Source: Rhodospirillales bacterium
Lineage (GTDB): Bacteria > Pseudomonadota > Alphaproteobacteria > Rhodospirillales > Shumkoniaceae
Direction: 5' to 3'
Assembly (NCBI GenBank): GCA_016776725.1
Contig: JADHSV010000004.1
Span: 25,127 to 89,126, forward strand
DNA: 64,000 nucleotides
In this document: one piece after another, positions 1 to 8,144 of the stretch
Numbering within the stretch: the stretch's first letter is position 1
Layout: every line of letters starts with the position of its first letter
The notes under the pieces: generated by a model
The model's database searches: none
Told to the model about the DNA's origin: nothing
Seen by the model: the letters and a program-made list of their open reading frames with translations, nothing else
Position numbers and translations under genes: made by a program

Positions 1-2
1 CA

Positions 3-2012
3 GTTGGCGCCAAAACGCCCAAGGAAGGCATCGATTTCTTCCCGCTGACCGTTAACTATCAGGAAAAAACCTTCGCCGCAGGCAAGATCCCCGGCGGTTT
101 TTTCAAGCGTGAGGGTCGCCCGACCGAAAAGGACACCCTGACGTCACGGCTGATCGACCGGCCCATCCGGCCGCTTTTTGCCAAGCAGTATAAGAACGAA
201 ACGCAAGTTATCTGCACCGTCGTTTCGCACGACCTGGAAAACGACCCCGATATGGTCGCCCTGGTTGGCGCATCGGCGGCCCTGACCATTTCCGGCCTGC
301 CTTTCTTAGGCCCCATCGGCGGTTGCCGGGTCGGCATGATCGACGGTGAATACGTTCTCAACCCGACCCAGGAACAGATGGTCGGCAGCAAGCTTGATCT
401 CGTCATGGCGGGCACCAGCGAAGGCGTGCTGATGGTCGAATCGGAAGCTCACGAGCTGTCCGAAGAAGTCATGCTGGGCGCCGTTACGTTTGGTCACGAT
501 TCCATCCAGCCGGTGATCGACGCGATCATTGATCTGGCCGAAGCGTGCGCCAAAGAGCCCATCGAGCTGCCTGAACCGCCCGAAGGCAAGGACGCCATCT
601 GTGCGCGCGTGGGTGAGCTGGCCGAAGCGGGCCTGCGCGACGCCTACGGCGAAATCAACAAGGTCGCGCGTCAGGACAAAATCTCGGCCACGCGCAAGGC
701 GGTTGCGGAAAGCCTGGCTGCCGATGACTCGCTGAACCAGGAAATCGTCGCCAAGGTGTTTGGCGGGGCCTTCAAGGACCTGGAGAAGGGCATCGTGCGA
801 CGCGGCATTCTGGACACCGGCAAGCGCATTGATGGACGCGACACCACGACCGTGCGGCAAATTGCCGCCGAGGTCGGCATTCTGCCGCGCACCCACGGCA
901 GCGGATTGTTTACCCGCGGCGAAACCCAGGCCCTGGTCGTAACCACGCTTGGCACCGGCCAGGACGAGCAGATCATGGACGCGTTGGCGGGCGAGTACCG
1001 CGAACACTTCATGCTGCACTACAACTTCCCGCCCTATTCGGTGGGTGAAGCCAGCTTCCTGCGCGGCCCCGGCCGTCGCGAGATCGGCCACGGCAAACTG
1101 GCGTGGCGGGCCATTCGCCCGTTGCTTCCCGAAAAGGAAGACTTCCCCTACACCATCCGTGCGGTATCGGAAGTGACCGAGTCCAACGGCTCTTCGTCCA
1201 TGGCGACCGTTTGCGGAACATCACTTTCGTTGATGGATGCGGGCGTTCCGCTGGTGCGCCCCGTTGCCGGTATCGCCATGGGCCTGATCAAGGAAGACGA
1301 CGGCGTTGCCGTGCTGACCGATATTCTCGGCGACGAGGATCATCTGGGCGACATGGACTTCAAGGTCGCCGGCACCGATCAGGGCATCACGTCTTTGCAG
1401 ATGGACATCAAGATCACGTCCATCACCAAGGACATCATGAGCCAGGCCCTGGATCAGGCGCGCGAAGGGCGCATCCATATTCTTGACGAAATGGGCAAAA
1501 CCATTGATTCGTCGCGTTCCGGCGTTAGCGAAAACGCGCCGCGCATCACGGTCATCAACATCGCCAAGGACAAGATCCGCGACATCATCGGCCCCGGTGG
1601 CAAGATCATTCGCGAGATTTGCGAAGTGACCGGCGCCAAGATCGACATCGAGGACGACGGCACCGTCAAGGTCGCCGCCGTTGATGCGACGGCCGGCGAA
1701 GCCGCCATGGAATGGATCAGAAGTATCGTCGCCGAACCCGAAGTCGGTGTGATCTACAACGGCAAGGTCGTTAAGATCGTGGATTTCGGAGCCTTCGTGA
1801 ACTTCATGGGAAGCCGCGATGGTTTGGTCCACATCAGCGAGCTGGCCCCGCAACGGGTTGGCAAGGTGAGCGACATCGTCAAGGTTGGCGATCAGGTCAA
1901 GGTCAAGCTGATCGGCATTGACGATCGTGGTAAGGTCAAACTTTCCATGAAGGTGGTCGATCAGGAAACGGGCGCCGAAATCGTCAAGACGCCGGCATCC
2001 GAGACCGCGTAA
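3..2012 (+). CDS. pnp: Polyribonucleotide nucleotidyltransferase (PNPase), 5' truncated by window edge
   Basis: Phosphorolytic 3'-5' exoribonuclease of the RNA degradosome; it makes nucleoside diphosphates from RNA in the cytoplasm. The frame is open from base 3, so about 40 N-terminal residues lie outside the window and 669 are visible; internal ATGs such as the one at 252 are not starts. Visible in order: the first RNase PH fold with the [12 protein letters not shown] and [12 protein letters not shown] stretches, an alpha-helical linker, the second RNase PH fold ([17 protein letters not shown] near visible residue 356), a KH domain ([13 protein letters not shown] near 525) and an S1 domain ([19 protein letters not shown] near 590). 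It ends in a short TPASETA tail. All expected domains are present, so the call is firm; only the N-terminus is unseen. Confidence 0.98.
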   Translation, partial: VGAKTPKEGIDFFPLTVNYQEKTFAAGKIPGGFFKREGRPTEKDTLTSRLIDRPIRPLFAKQYKNETQVICTVVSHDLENDPDMVALVGASAALTISGLPFLGPIGGCRVGMIDGEYVLNPTQEQMVGSKLDLVMAGTSEGVLMVESEAHELSEEVMLGAVTFGHDSIQPVIDAIIDLAEACAKEPIELPEPPEGKDAICARVGELAEAGLRDAYGEINKVARQDKISATRKAVAESLAADDSLNQEIVAKVFGGAFKDLEKGIVRRGILDTGKRIDGRDTTTVRQIAAEVGILPRTHGSGLFTRGETQALVVTTLGTGQDEQIMDALAGEYREHFMLHYNFPPYSVGEASFLRGPGRREIGHGKLAWRAIRPLLPEKEDFPYTIRAVSEVTESNGSSSMATVCGTSLSLMDAGVPLVRPVAGIAMGLIKEDDGVAVLTDILGDEDHLGDMDFKVAGTDQGITSLQMDIKITSITKDIMSQALDQAREGRIHILDEMGKTIDSSRSGVSENAPRITVINIAKDKIRDIIGPGGKIIREICEVTGAKIDIEDDGTVKVAAVDATAGEAAMEWIRSIVAEPEVGVIYNGKVVKIVDFGAFVNFMGSRDGLVHISELAPQRVGKVSDIVKVGDQVKVKLIGIDDRGKVKLSMKVVDQETGAEIVKTPASETA

Positions 2013-2079
2013 AAGGGGATAAAGGACGGCGCGCCAATTTACGTGCGCCAGCCTTGTAAAAGTCCCAAATGAACCCGGA

Positions 2080-2108
2080 CGGGGGATGCGAAAATCGCGC
2101 GTCCCCCG
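2080..2108 (+). terminator. GC-rich hairpin downstream of pnp
   Basis: An 11-bp stem (one G-T pair) with a 7-nt AT-rich loop lies between pnp and the next gene. It has no T-run, so it is either a weak or Rho-assisted terminator, or a 3'-end RNA-stabilising structure. Seen in sequence; function inferred. Confidence 0.35.
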
Positions 2109-2142
2109 GACCCGGGCTGATGATCGGTAAGGAGGTATTGGC

Positions 2143-3540
2143 GTGAAATCGCTGCAATCCGTTAACGTTTCCGGATTTGAAGTACTGCCCCTGGTCGAAG
2201 GCGGCAAAGGCGTTTCGGTTTCCAACGGCAACAGCGCAGGCGCCTGGGCGGCAGCCGGCGCGGTGGGCACGTTCTCAGGCACCAACGCCGATTCCTACGA
2301 TCATAACGGCAAACCCATACCACAAGTCTATCAAGGCAAAAACCGGCGCGCCCGCTACGAGGAACTGATCGCCTACGCCATTCAGGGCGGCATCGCGCAG
2401 GCCCAGCGCGCCCACGACGTATCGGGCGGAAACGGCCCGGTTCACATGAACGTCCTGTGGGAAGCCGGCGGCACCCAGCGCATCCTTCACGGAATTCTGG
2501 AAGGCGCGCGCGGGCTTGTTCACGGTATTACGTGCGGCGCCGGAATGCCTTATGGCGTGGCCGAAATCGCCGCCCAATACGGCGTTCACTATTATCCGAT
2601 CGTGTCTTCGGGCCGGGCTTTCCGCGCCCTGTGGAAGCGTTCTTTCAACAATTATACGGACCTTCTGGGCGGCGTCGTTTACGAGGACCCCTGGCTGGCG
2701 GGCGGGCATAACGGGCTCAGCAATTCCGAAGACCCGACCAAGCCCCAGGACCCGCTTCCGCGCGTCGCCGAGTTGCGTTCGGTCATGCGCGGCTTTGGCC
2801 TGGAGCGTACGCCGATTATCATGGCGGGCGGCGTCTGGTACTTGCGCGATTGGGAAGACTGGATCGACAATGCGGAATTGGGGCCGATCGCTTTCCAGAT
2901 GGGAACGCGGCCGATCCTGACCAAGGAAAGTCCTGTGTCGGAAGCCTGGAAACAGCGCCTGCTGAGCTTGCGCGAAGGTGATGTCTTCCTCAACAAATTC
3001 AGCCCGACCGGGTTTTATTCGTCGGCCATCAACAATAATTTCATTGGCGAGTTGCGCGAGCGCAGCGAGCGTCAGGTCGTGTTTTCGCGCGAACCCATGG
3101 GCGAGCACACCGAAGAACTTTCGGTCGGCGCGCGCGGGCGCATTTTCTATCTGAGCCCGGCGGACAAGGTGCGGGCGGACCAATGGATCGCCCAGGGCTT
3201 TAGCATTCCCATGCGCACGCCGGACTCGACCCTGATCTTCGTGTCCCCCGGAAAAGGCGAGGAAATTCGCGCCCATCAGGGGGAATGCATGGGGTGTCTC
3301 AGCCAGTGCCGGTTCAGCAACTGGGCGCAAAACGATGCCGGGACCACGGGCAAACCCGCCGATCCCCGGTCCTATTGCATCCAGAAAACGCTCCAGTCGA
3401 TCGCGCATTCGGACGACGTCGACAACAATCTGATGTTCTCGGGCCACAACGCCTATCTGTTCGCCACGGACCCGTTTTTCAAAGACGGATTCATACCGAC
3501 CGTAGCGCAGATGGTGGAGCGCCTGAAGACCGGCGATTAG
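2143..3540 (+). CDS. Nitronate monooxygenase / 2-nitropropane dioxygenase-family flavoprotein with C-terminal 4-Cys motif
   Basis: A 465-residue FMN-dependent TIM-barrel oxidoreductase of the NMO/YrpB family. The family oxidises nitronates or acts as an NAD(P)H flavin oxidoreductase; the substrate here is unknown. Family features include the glycine-rich WLAGGHNG segment with His189 at the position of the NMO catalytic histidine, and IIMAGGVW (residues 225-232) for FMN phosphate binding. The start is GTG, chosen because a perfect AAGGAGGT lies 6 nt upstream. The protein is about 100 residues longer than classical NMO. Its C-terminal part carries Cys382, Cys385, Cys389 and Cys412 (C-x2-C-x3-C-x22-C), which resembles a metal or Fe-S site and is not part of the basic NMO fold. 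It is monocistronic, with a terminator behind it. Confidence 0.85.
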   Translation: MKSLQSVNVSGFEVLPLVEGGKGVSVSNGNSAGAWAAAGAVGTFSGTNADSYDHNGKPIPQVYQGKNRRARYEELIAYAIQGGIAQAQRAHDVSGGNGPVHMNVLWEAGGTQRILHGILEGARGLVHGITCGAGMPYGVAEIAAQYGVHYYPIVSSGRAFRALWKRSFNNYTDLLGGVVYEDPWLAGGHNGLSNSEDPTKPQDPLPRVAELRSVMRGFGLERTPIIMAGGVWYLRDWEDWIDNAELGPIAFQMGTRPILTKESPVSEAWKQRLLSLREGDVFLNKFSPTGFYSSAINNNFIGELRERSERQVVFSREPMGEHTEELSVGARGRIFYLSPADKVRADQWIAQGFSIPMRTPDSTLIFVSPGKGEEIRAHQGECMGCLSQCRFSNWAQNDAGTTGKPADPRSYCIQKTLQSIAHSDDVDNNLMFSGHNAYLFATDPFFKDGFIPTVAQMVERLKTGD

Positions 3541-3571
3541 AGCATGTCGCCTTTGCCTTTATTGAGTTAAC

Positions 3572-3598
3572 GCCGCCCCCATGGGCGGCTTTTTTTTC
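3572..3598 (+). terminator. Rho-independent terminator
   Basis: Perfect 7-bp stem GCCGCCC/GGGCGGC with a 4-nt loop, followed by nine T residues, 32 nt after the flavoprotein stop codon. Confidence 0.93.
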
Positions 3599-3615
3599 CG
3601 AATACCCACAAATTC

Positions 3616-3652
3616 ATTATTGATAATATGAGGAAAATACAATATCGTATTT
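3616..3652. promoter_or_regulatory. Two AT-rich inverted repeats upstream of the Irr-like gene (candidate operators)
   Basis: The AT-rich leader contains ATTAT-N2-ATAAT (3616-3627) and AAATAC-N6-GTATTT (3635-3652), both perfect dyads. Fur-family regulators bind AT-rich dyads and often autoregulate, so these are plausible operators. That role is inference from position; neither dyad matches the published Irr ICE box exactly. Confidence 0.35.
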
Positions 3653-3686
3653 AAATTATCCTTATTTCAAACTTTCTAATACCTAT

Positions 3687-4112
3687 ATGGGAAACATGAC
3701 AAAAATTCGCCCGTACAGTCACATCATCGACCGCCTTCGCGACGCCGGCCTACGGCCGACGCGTCAACGTCTGGCATTGGCAAAAATCCTGTTTGAAGGC
3801 GGTGACCGCCACCTTACGGCGGAAATGCTCCATGCCGAGGTTCTCAGCGCCAATGTCCGGGTATCGCTGGCAACGGTCTACAACACGCTGCACCAGTTCA
3901 CGTCAAGCGGAATGCTGCGCGAGATCGTGGTCGATGCGTCACGCTCCTATTTCGATACCAACACGACCGAACACCACCACTTCTTCATGGAAGGGTCCGG
4001 CTCACTGGTCGATATTCCCGGTGGCGACATCGTGGTTTCCAAGGTTCCCCAGGTACCGGAGGGCCGCGAGGTCAAGCGGGTCGACGTTATCGTACGCGTC
4101 GGAGACGCTTAA
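3687..4112 (+). CDS. Fur-family transcriptional regulator, Irr type
   Basis: A 141-residue Fur superfamily repressor. The N-terminal winged helix includes GLRPTRQRLALAKILF and VSLATVYNTLHQF, and the dimerisation/metal domain carries the triple-histidine TEHHHFF motif characteristic of Irr. The protein contains no cysteine, so the structural CxxC zinc sites of Fur/PerR and the GCPWH heme motif of Bradyrhizobium Irr are both absent. In alphaproteobacteria Irr senses heme/iron status and regulates iron and oxidative-stress genes. It sits directly upstream of rubrerythrin, which supports an iron/peroxide role. An alternative ATG at 3696 follows a GGGA and could be the true start. PerR is the main alternative identity, but the missing cysteines argue for Irr. 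Confidence 0.85.
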   Translation: MGNMTKIRPYSHIIDRLRDAGLRPTRQRLALAKILFEGGDRHLTAEMLHAEVLSANVRVSLATVYNTLHQFTSSGMLREIVVDASRSYFDTNTTEHHHFFMEGSGSLVDIPGGDIVVSKVPQVPEGREVKRVDVIVRVGDA

Positions 4113-4137
4113 AAAAACAAACAGTTATAATATTTAT

Positions 4138-4185
4138 TAGAACGGTTCCATAATTGTTGACATTGGAATTGGGCGTCCCTATATG
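4138..4185 (+). promoter_or_regulatory. Sigma-70-type promoter with adjoining dyad, upstream of rubrerythrin
   Basis: TTGACA (4157-4162), exactly 17 bp, then TATATG (4180-4185) form a near-consensus promoter 42 nt ahead of the rubrerythrin ATG. Seven bases upstream of the -35 is the imperfect dyad TAGAAC-G-GTTCCA (4138-4150). It resembles a Fur-family half-site pair and may be the operator for the neighbouring Irr-like protein. The promoter is seen directly; the operator role is inferred. Confidence 0.7.
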
Positions 4186-4227
4186 TCTGCGTGACGATAA
4201 TACTTTTTCACGGATAAGGGGGAGACA

Positions 4228-4647
4228 ATGTCTAATCTCAAGGGATCGAATACCGAACAGAATTTGAAAGACGCGTTTGCCGGGGAATCCCAGGCCAACC
4301 GGCGTTATCTCTATTTCGCGCAAAAAGCCGACATCGAGGGCTACAACGATGTCTCGGCGGTGTTCCGTTCGACCGCCGAAGGCGAAACCGGGCACGCGCA
4401 TGGCCATCTTGAATATCTGGAAGAGGTCGGCGATCCGGCGACCGGGCTTCCCATTGGCGACACCGCAGACAACCTGAAGGCGTCCGTCGCCGGCGAAACC
4501 CACGAATACACTGATATGTATCCGGGCATGGCCAAGACCGCCCGCGACGAAGGTTTCGACGAAATCGCCGACTGGTTCGAGACCCTGGCCAAGGCCGAAA
4601 AATCCCACGCCGGACGCTTCCAAAAGGCCCTGGACGGACTCGACTGA
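4228..4647 (+). CDS. Rubrerythrin (diiron domain only)
   Basis: A 139-residue ferritin-like four-helix protein. Rubrerythrins reduce H2O2 at a non-heme diiron centre. The diiron ligands sit in [34 protein letters not shown] and [10 protein letters not shown]. The C-terminal rubredoxin domain of classical rubrerythrin (two CxxC knuckles) is absent, so electrons must come from a separate donor. The downstream Fe-S protein is an obvious candidate, though this is inference. The gene has its own near-consensus promoter and a strong terminator, and a GGGGGAG Shine-Dalgarno before the ATG. Confidence 0.93.
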   Translation: MSNLKGSNTEQNLKDAFAGESQANRRYLYFAQKADIEGYNDVSAVFRSTAEGETGHAHGHLEYLEEVGDPATGLPIGDTADNLKASVAGETHEYTDMYPGMAKTARDEGFDEIADWFETLAKAEKSHAGRFQKALDGLD

Positions 4648-4682
4648 CGCCCCACCCGCAAACGGGTTTGCGTTATGCGAAC

Positions 4683-4707
4683 GGGGGGCCCGCCGGTCCC
4701 CCTTTTT
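4683..4707 (+). terminator. Rho-independent terminator after rubrerythrin
   Basis: An 8-bp GC stem (GGGGGGCC/GGTCCCCC, one G-T pair) with a 4-nt loop, followed by five T residues. Confidence 0.85.
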
Positions 4708-4776
4708 CATGCTGATTGATGTTACGTGCCGGTGTGCTACGCTTTAGCGCGGGAGTACGGAAACGGGGGAGCAGCC

Positions 4777-6120
4777 ATGCGCGAGGGAAGCCTTGAGGCA
4801 CCCACACGCCATGCCATAGCGTGGCGCGACGAGGAATTTTACGATCAGGCCGAACTGGACAAGGAACTGCGGCGGGTGTTTGACATCTGCCACGGGTGCC
4901 GCCGCTGCTTTAACTTGTGCGACAGTTTCCCGCGTCTGTTCGACATGATCGACGAGTGCGAATCGGGTGAACTGGACGGCGTGGACAGCACCCAATTCAA
5001 GGCGGTGGCCGACGCCTGCACGCTTTGCGACATGTGCTTTCTGACCAAGTGCCCCTACGTGCCGCCCCATGAATTCAATCTCGATTTTCCCCATCTGATG
5101 TTGCGTTACCGGGCGGTGGAAGCGCGCGCGGGCAAGATCGGCTTTATCGATAAACAGATCAGCGAAACCGACCGCAACGGACGCCTGGGCTGCGCCGTGG
5201 CGCCGCTGGCCAACTGGGCGACCGGGTGTTCCAACAAGATGACGCGGCCCGTAATGGAAGGGGTTGCGGGCATTCACCGCGAAGCTTACCTGCCCAAATT
5301 CCACGGAAAAACCCTGTTGGCACGCGCCAAAAGCGAAACGCGCGAGGTCAATATGAAAGCTCCGGCGGCGGCGCGCAAGGCGGTGATCTACGCCACCTGT
5401 TTCGTTAATTACAACAACCCCGATATCGGCGTGGCCGCGCTGGACGTGCTGGCGGCCAACGGCATTGAAGCCGAAGTCGTCTATCCCACTTGCTGCGGCA
5501 TGCCGCAATTGGAGCACGGCGATCTGGCCCGCGTCGCCAAGAAGGCTGAAACGGTCGCGGCGGCCTTTGCCGATTGGATCGAGGCGGGCTACGACGTCAT
5601 TTCCCTGGTGCCGTCGTGCACGCTCATGATGAAATTCGAGTGGCCGTTGCTGGTCCCCGACAACGAGGACATCAAACGTCTAAGCCGGGCCACTTTCGAT
5701 ATCAGCGAATACGTTTCCCATATCGCCCGCAATGAAGGTCTGGCCGAAGGGCTGAGCCCCGCACCCGGCGGGATCGCCGTTCACGTGGCGTGCCATGCCC
5801 GCGCCCAGAACATGGGCCGCAAGGCAGCCGAGATGCTGGGCCATTTGCCCGACACCCAAGTCACGGTGATCGAGCGCTGCTCGGGCCACGGCGGATCGTG
5901 GGGCATCAAAAAGGAAAACTTCGACACGGCGGTCAAGATCGGCAAGCCGGTAGCCCGGCAGGCGGCCAAGGCAAAGGCTGCCCATGTGGTGTCCGAGTGC
6001 CCGCTGGCCCGCGAGCACATCCTGCAGGGCATGGAAAAACTGGGCGAGGACGTCACTGGCGTGGATACGTCCAACCATCCCATTCAGATCATGGCCCGCG
6101 CCTACGAACAAGGAAGCTGA
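4777..6120 (+). CDS. Fe-S/CCG-domain oxidoreductase (GlpC / heterodisulfide reductase subunit-like)
   Basis: A 447-residue cytoplasmic protein with two ferredoxin-type clusters, Cys38/41/44/48 and Cys81/84/87/92, followed by two CCG domains (about residues 205-240 with TCCGMP, and 337-370 with HVACHAR and ERCSGHGGSWG). This is the architecture of GlpC, LutA/GlcF relatives and HdrD-like electron-transfer subunits, which pass electrons to or from a disulfide, quinone or partner flavoprotein. The ATG at 4777 is preferred over a GTG at 4726 because AACGGGGGAGC lies just upstream. It is followed after 5 bp by a DUF3501 gene. Association with rubrerythrin suggests a role in electron supply for peroxide reduction; this is inference. 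Confidence 0.85.
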   Translation: MREGSLEAPTRHAIAWRDEEFYDQAELDKELRRVFDICHGCRRCFNLCDSFPRLFDMIDECESGELDGVDSTQFKAVADACTLCDMCFLTKCPYVPPHEFNLDFPHLMLRYRAVEARAGKIGFIDKQISETDRNGRLGCAVAPLANWATGCSNKMTRPVMEGVAGIHREAYLPKFHGKTLLARAKSETREVNMKAPAAARKAVIYATCFVNYNNPDIGVAALDVLAANGIEAEVVYPTCCGMPQLEHGDLARVAKKAETVAAAFADWIEAGYDVISLVPSCTLMMKFEWPLLVPDNEDIKRLSRATFDISEYVSHIARNEGLAEGLSPAPGGIAVHVACHARAQNMGRKAAEMLGHLPDTQVTVIERCSGHGGSWGIKKENFDTAVKIGKPVARQAAKAKAAHVVSECPLAREHILQGMEKLGEDVTGVDTSNHPIQIMARAYEQGS

Positions 6121-6125
6121 ACACA

Positions 6126-6713
6126 ATGGCTAAAACCGAAATCACGCGGGCCGACATCATGGCCATGGACGATTACGCCAAAGTACGGCTTGAGCGCCGC
6201 CGCGCCATCACCGCGCTCAAAAAACCGCGCCGCGTGTCCCTCGGCCCCGACGCTACGTTTTATTTCGAATGCTTCGACACCATGTGGCATCAGGTCCACG
6301 AAATGCTGTTCATCGAAAAAGGCGGCGCCGCACAGATCGAGGACGAACTGACCGCCTATAACCCGCTCATCCCCAAGGGCCGCGAACTCATCGCCACCCT
6401 GATGTTCGAGATCGACAACCCGGAACGCCGGGGCGCGTTTCTGGCCGGGCTGGGCGGCGTCGAGGAAACCGTAACCCTGTCCTTCGCCGGCGAAACCATC
6501 CAGGCCATCCCCGAAGCCGACGTCGACCGCACCACCGCAGACGGCAAGGCGTCATCCATCCAGTTCCTGCATTTCCCCTTCACCGACGCCCAGGCCGAAA
6601 AGTTCAGAGCCCCGGGAACGCAGGCGACCCTGGCCATCGGCCACGCGAAATATCCGCATATGACGGTACTGTCCGAAGATACGCGTGCGGCGCTGGCGGG
6701 AGATTTTTCGTAG
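6126..6713 (+). CDS. DUF3501 family protein
   Basis: A 195-residue protein of a conserved family with no assigned activity. It has no signal peptide, membrane segment or cysteine cluster. Features include a basic N-terminal helix with KVRLERRRAITALKKPRR, then YFECFDTMWHQVHEML, and a C-terminal beta-rich part ending GHAKYPHMTVLSEDTRAAL. It starts 5 bp after the Fe-S/CCG gene and is almost certainly co-transcribed with it. DUF3501 genes recur beside rubrerythrin and CCG-type Fe-S proteins in alphaproteobacteria (general knowledge, not searched here). This suggests a three-part system, but the biochemical role is unknown. Confidence 0.8.
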   Translation: MAKTEITRADIMAMDDYAKVRLERRRAITALKKPRRVSLGPDATFYFECFDTMWHQVHEMLFIEKGGAAQIEDELTAYNPLIPKGRELIATLMFEIDNPERRGAFLAGLGGVEETVTLSFAGETIQAIPEADVDRTTADGKASSIQFLHFPFTDAQAEKFRAPGTQATLAIGHAKYPHMTVLSEDTRAALAGDFS

Positions 6714-6800
6714 GGCACGGAACACCATCTGGCGGTGAAGTTCCGGCGACGGGAGAGGGCCGGTTCGACCCATAACAGACATCGTAAAGGCCATTGACGC

Positions 6801-7577
6801 TTATTCAGCCTTTGCCACGATCAACCTATAGCCCAGGTCAATCGCCTCTTTGTCCAGTAGACCAGCGTAACGGTTGTGCCAGATTCCACTATCCAAATCA
6901 GCTCTCAGCCGCGCCAGTCCCCTGGAAAGAGCTTTTTGGGAGATTTGTTGAAAAGATGAGATGCCTTTTTTCACATGGTCGTCGAGATAGGCTTCGGGTC
7001 GTTGCCAATAGGCTCCCTGAAAACCGTCTGTGCAGTCGCATGGGATTGGCACTTCAATTATCCGGGCAGATCGAAATTTGGCGATGAGGTCGTCCATTTT
7101 GGGGAATCGCCCGGCGTCCAGAGCGAGGAGTTCTGGAATATAATCATTTATCAGCCAGTAATTTTCCGTCGCCGTCGAATCCCATGTGTGAATGACGAGA
7201 CGTTTTGTGACAACGCGCTTTAGTTCGTTCAGTCCGCGATCTATGTCGCTCCAATGATGCAGGGTCAGCAGCGCCAAGCCTCCATCGAAACTGTTGTCTT
7301 GAAAAGGCAAAGATTCCGCAATGCCGCAAACGCTCGGTGCGGCGTGAGCAGGCCGCTGAGAAATCATCCTCCAGGACGGTTCAAGGGCAATCAGGTTTTT
7401 ATCGTCTGGTTCATATGAACCGGCGCCCGCACCAACATTCAAGATAGTGTTCAGATCGATGATTTGGGCACAGATCAACTCAATCAAGCGCGGATCGGGC
7501 TTGCGTAACTTCGCATAGTCGACGCCGATATTGTTGTAGACCACTTCCAATATTCCGCGCCCTACTTTACTCGACAA
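6801..7577 (-). CDS. Class I SAM-dependent methyltransferase (Methyltransf_11-like)
   Basis: A 258-residue Rossmann methyltransferase. Motif I is ILNVGAGAGSYEP (about residues 44-56), an acidic residue follows in LIALEPS, and the post-motif is FDGGLALLTLHHWSD with LNELKRVV. The substrate is unknown; C-terminal aromatic and Trp-rich stretches would form the substrate cap. The start overlaps the 3' end of the SH3 gene by 11 bp on the same strand, suggesting co-transcription. Base composition is visibly more AT-rich than the neighbours and codon choice is less GC-biased, which hints at horizontal acquisition. A small-molecule or ubiquinone-like substrate is possible but not supported. Confidence 0.8.
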   Translation of the reverse strand: MSSKVGRGILEVVYNNIGVDYAKLRKPDPRLIELICAQIIDLNTILNVGAGAGSYEPDDKNLIALEPSWRMISQRPAHAAPSVCGIAESLPFQDNSFDGGLALLTLHHWSDIDRGLNELKRVVTKRLVIHTWDSTATENYWLINDYIPELLALDAGRFPKMDDLIAKFRSARIIEVPIPCDCTDGFQGAYWQRPEAYLDDHVKKGISSFQQISQKALSRGLARLRADLDSGIWHNRYAGLLDKEAIDLGYRLIVAKAE

Positions 7578-8082
7578 CCTCGTCCTTATAGGCGCCCCAG
7601 AATTCCAGTTTGCGCATCCAGCCGGTGAAGCCGCCGACCTCGACGCGGCACCACAGTTTGCCGTCGGGGCAGGCCATGATGGTTCCGACGACGCCCGGTT
7701 CGGCGCGGGCCACCGGGTGGCTGTTCGTGTCGGGTTTACTGCGCAGGGTGCGGACGGTTCCGGTGACGATCAGGGTGCGTTTGCCGCTGAGCAGGCTTTG
7801 GTGCATCCAGCCCTGGGTTCCCTGCCAGTCGCGGATCTTGCGCCAGGTATGGTGCTCGGCGATGATTTCCAGAGGCAAGTCCTTGCGCAGGTACACCCAT
7901 TCTTCCGGGTACTGAACGCCGGGACCGGTGCGCAGCTTCGCCTTGTCGGCGCGCAGGCTGATGAAACGCGGCAGCGGCAGGCCGGTTCCCTGGGGCGCGG
8001 CATAAGCCAAAACCGGCGCCAAAATGATGCTCAAACCTAACGCAAGAGCGCCAAGGCGCACTGTTCTAACCCATTGGACCAC
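7567..8082 (-). CDS. Exported bacterial SH3-domain protein
   Basis: A 171-residue protein with an N-terminal signal peptide (hydrophobic core LGALALGLSIILAP, likely cleavage after AYA near residue 28). Two SH3-like segments follow: one around LRADKAKLRTGPGVQYP to GWMHQSLL, the other around VRTLRSKPDTNSHPVARAEPG to GFTGWMRKLEFWG. Proteins of this type (DUF1058/SH3_4) are periplasmic and are thought to bind cell-wall or peptide ligands; no catalytic motif is seen. It is divergent from the 2-hydroxyacid dehydrogenase gene and precedes the methyltransferase with an 11-bp overlap. Confidence 0.85.
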   Translation of the reverse strand: MVQWVRTVRLGALALGLSIILAPVLAYAAPQGTGLPLPRFISLRADKAKLRTGPGVQYPEEWVYLRKDLPLEIIAEHHTWRKIRDWQGTQGWMHQSLLSGKRTLIVTGTVRTLRSKPDTNSHPVARAEPGVVGTIMACPDGKLWCRVEVGGFTGWMRKLEFWGAYKDEVVE

Positions 8083-8144
8083 GCAGCATATCCTCTTGTT
8101 TTGGTATCAGGCGCATTATATTACCAAGGATCAACGATAAAGGC

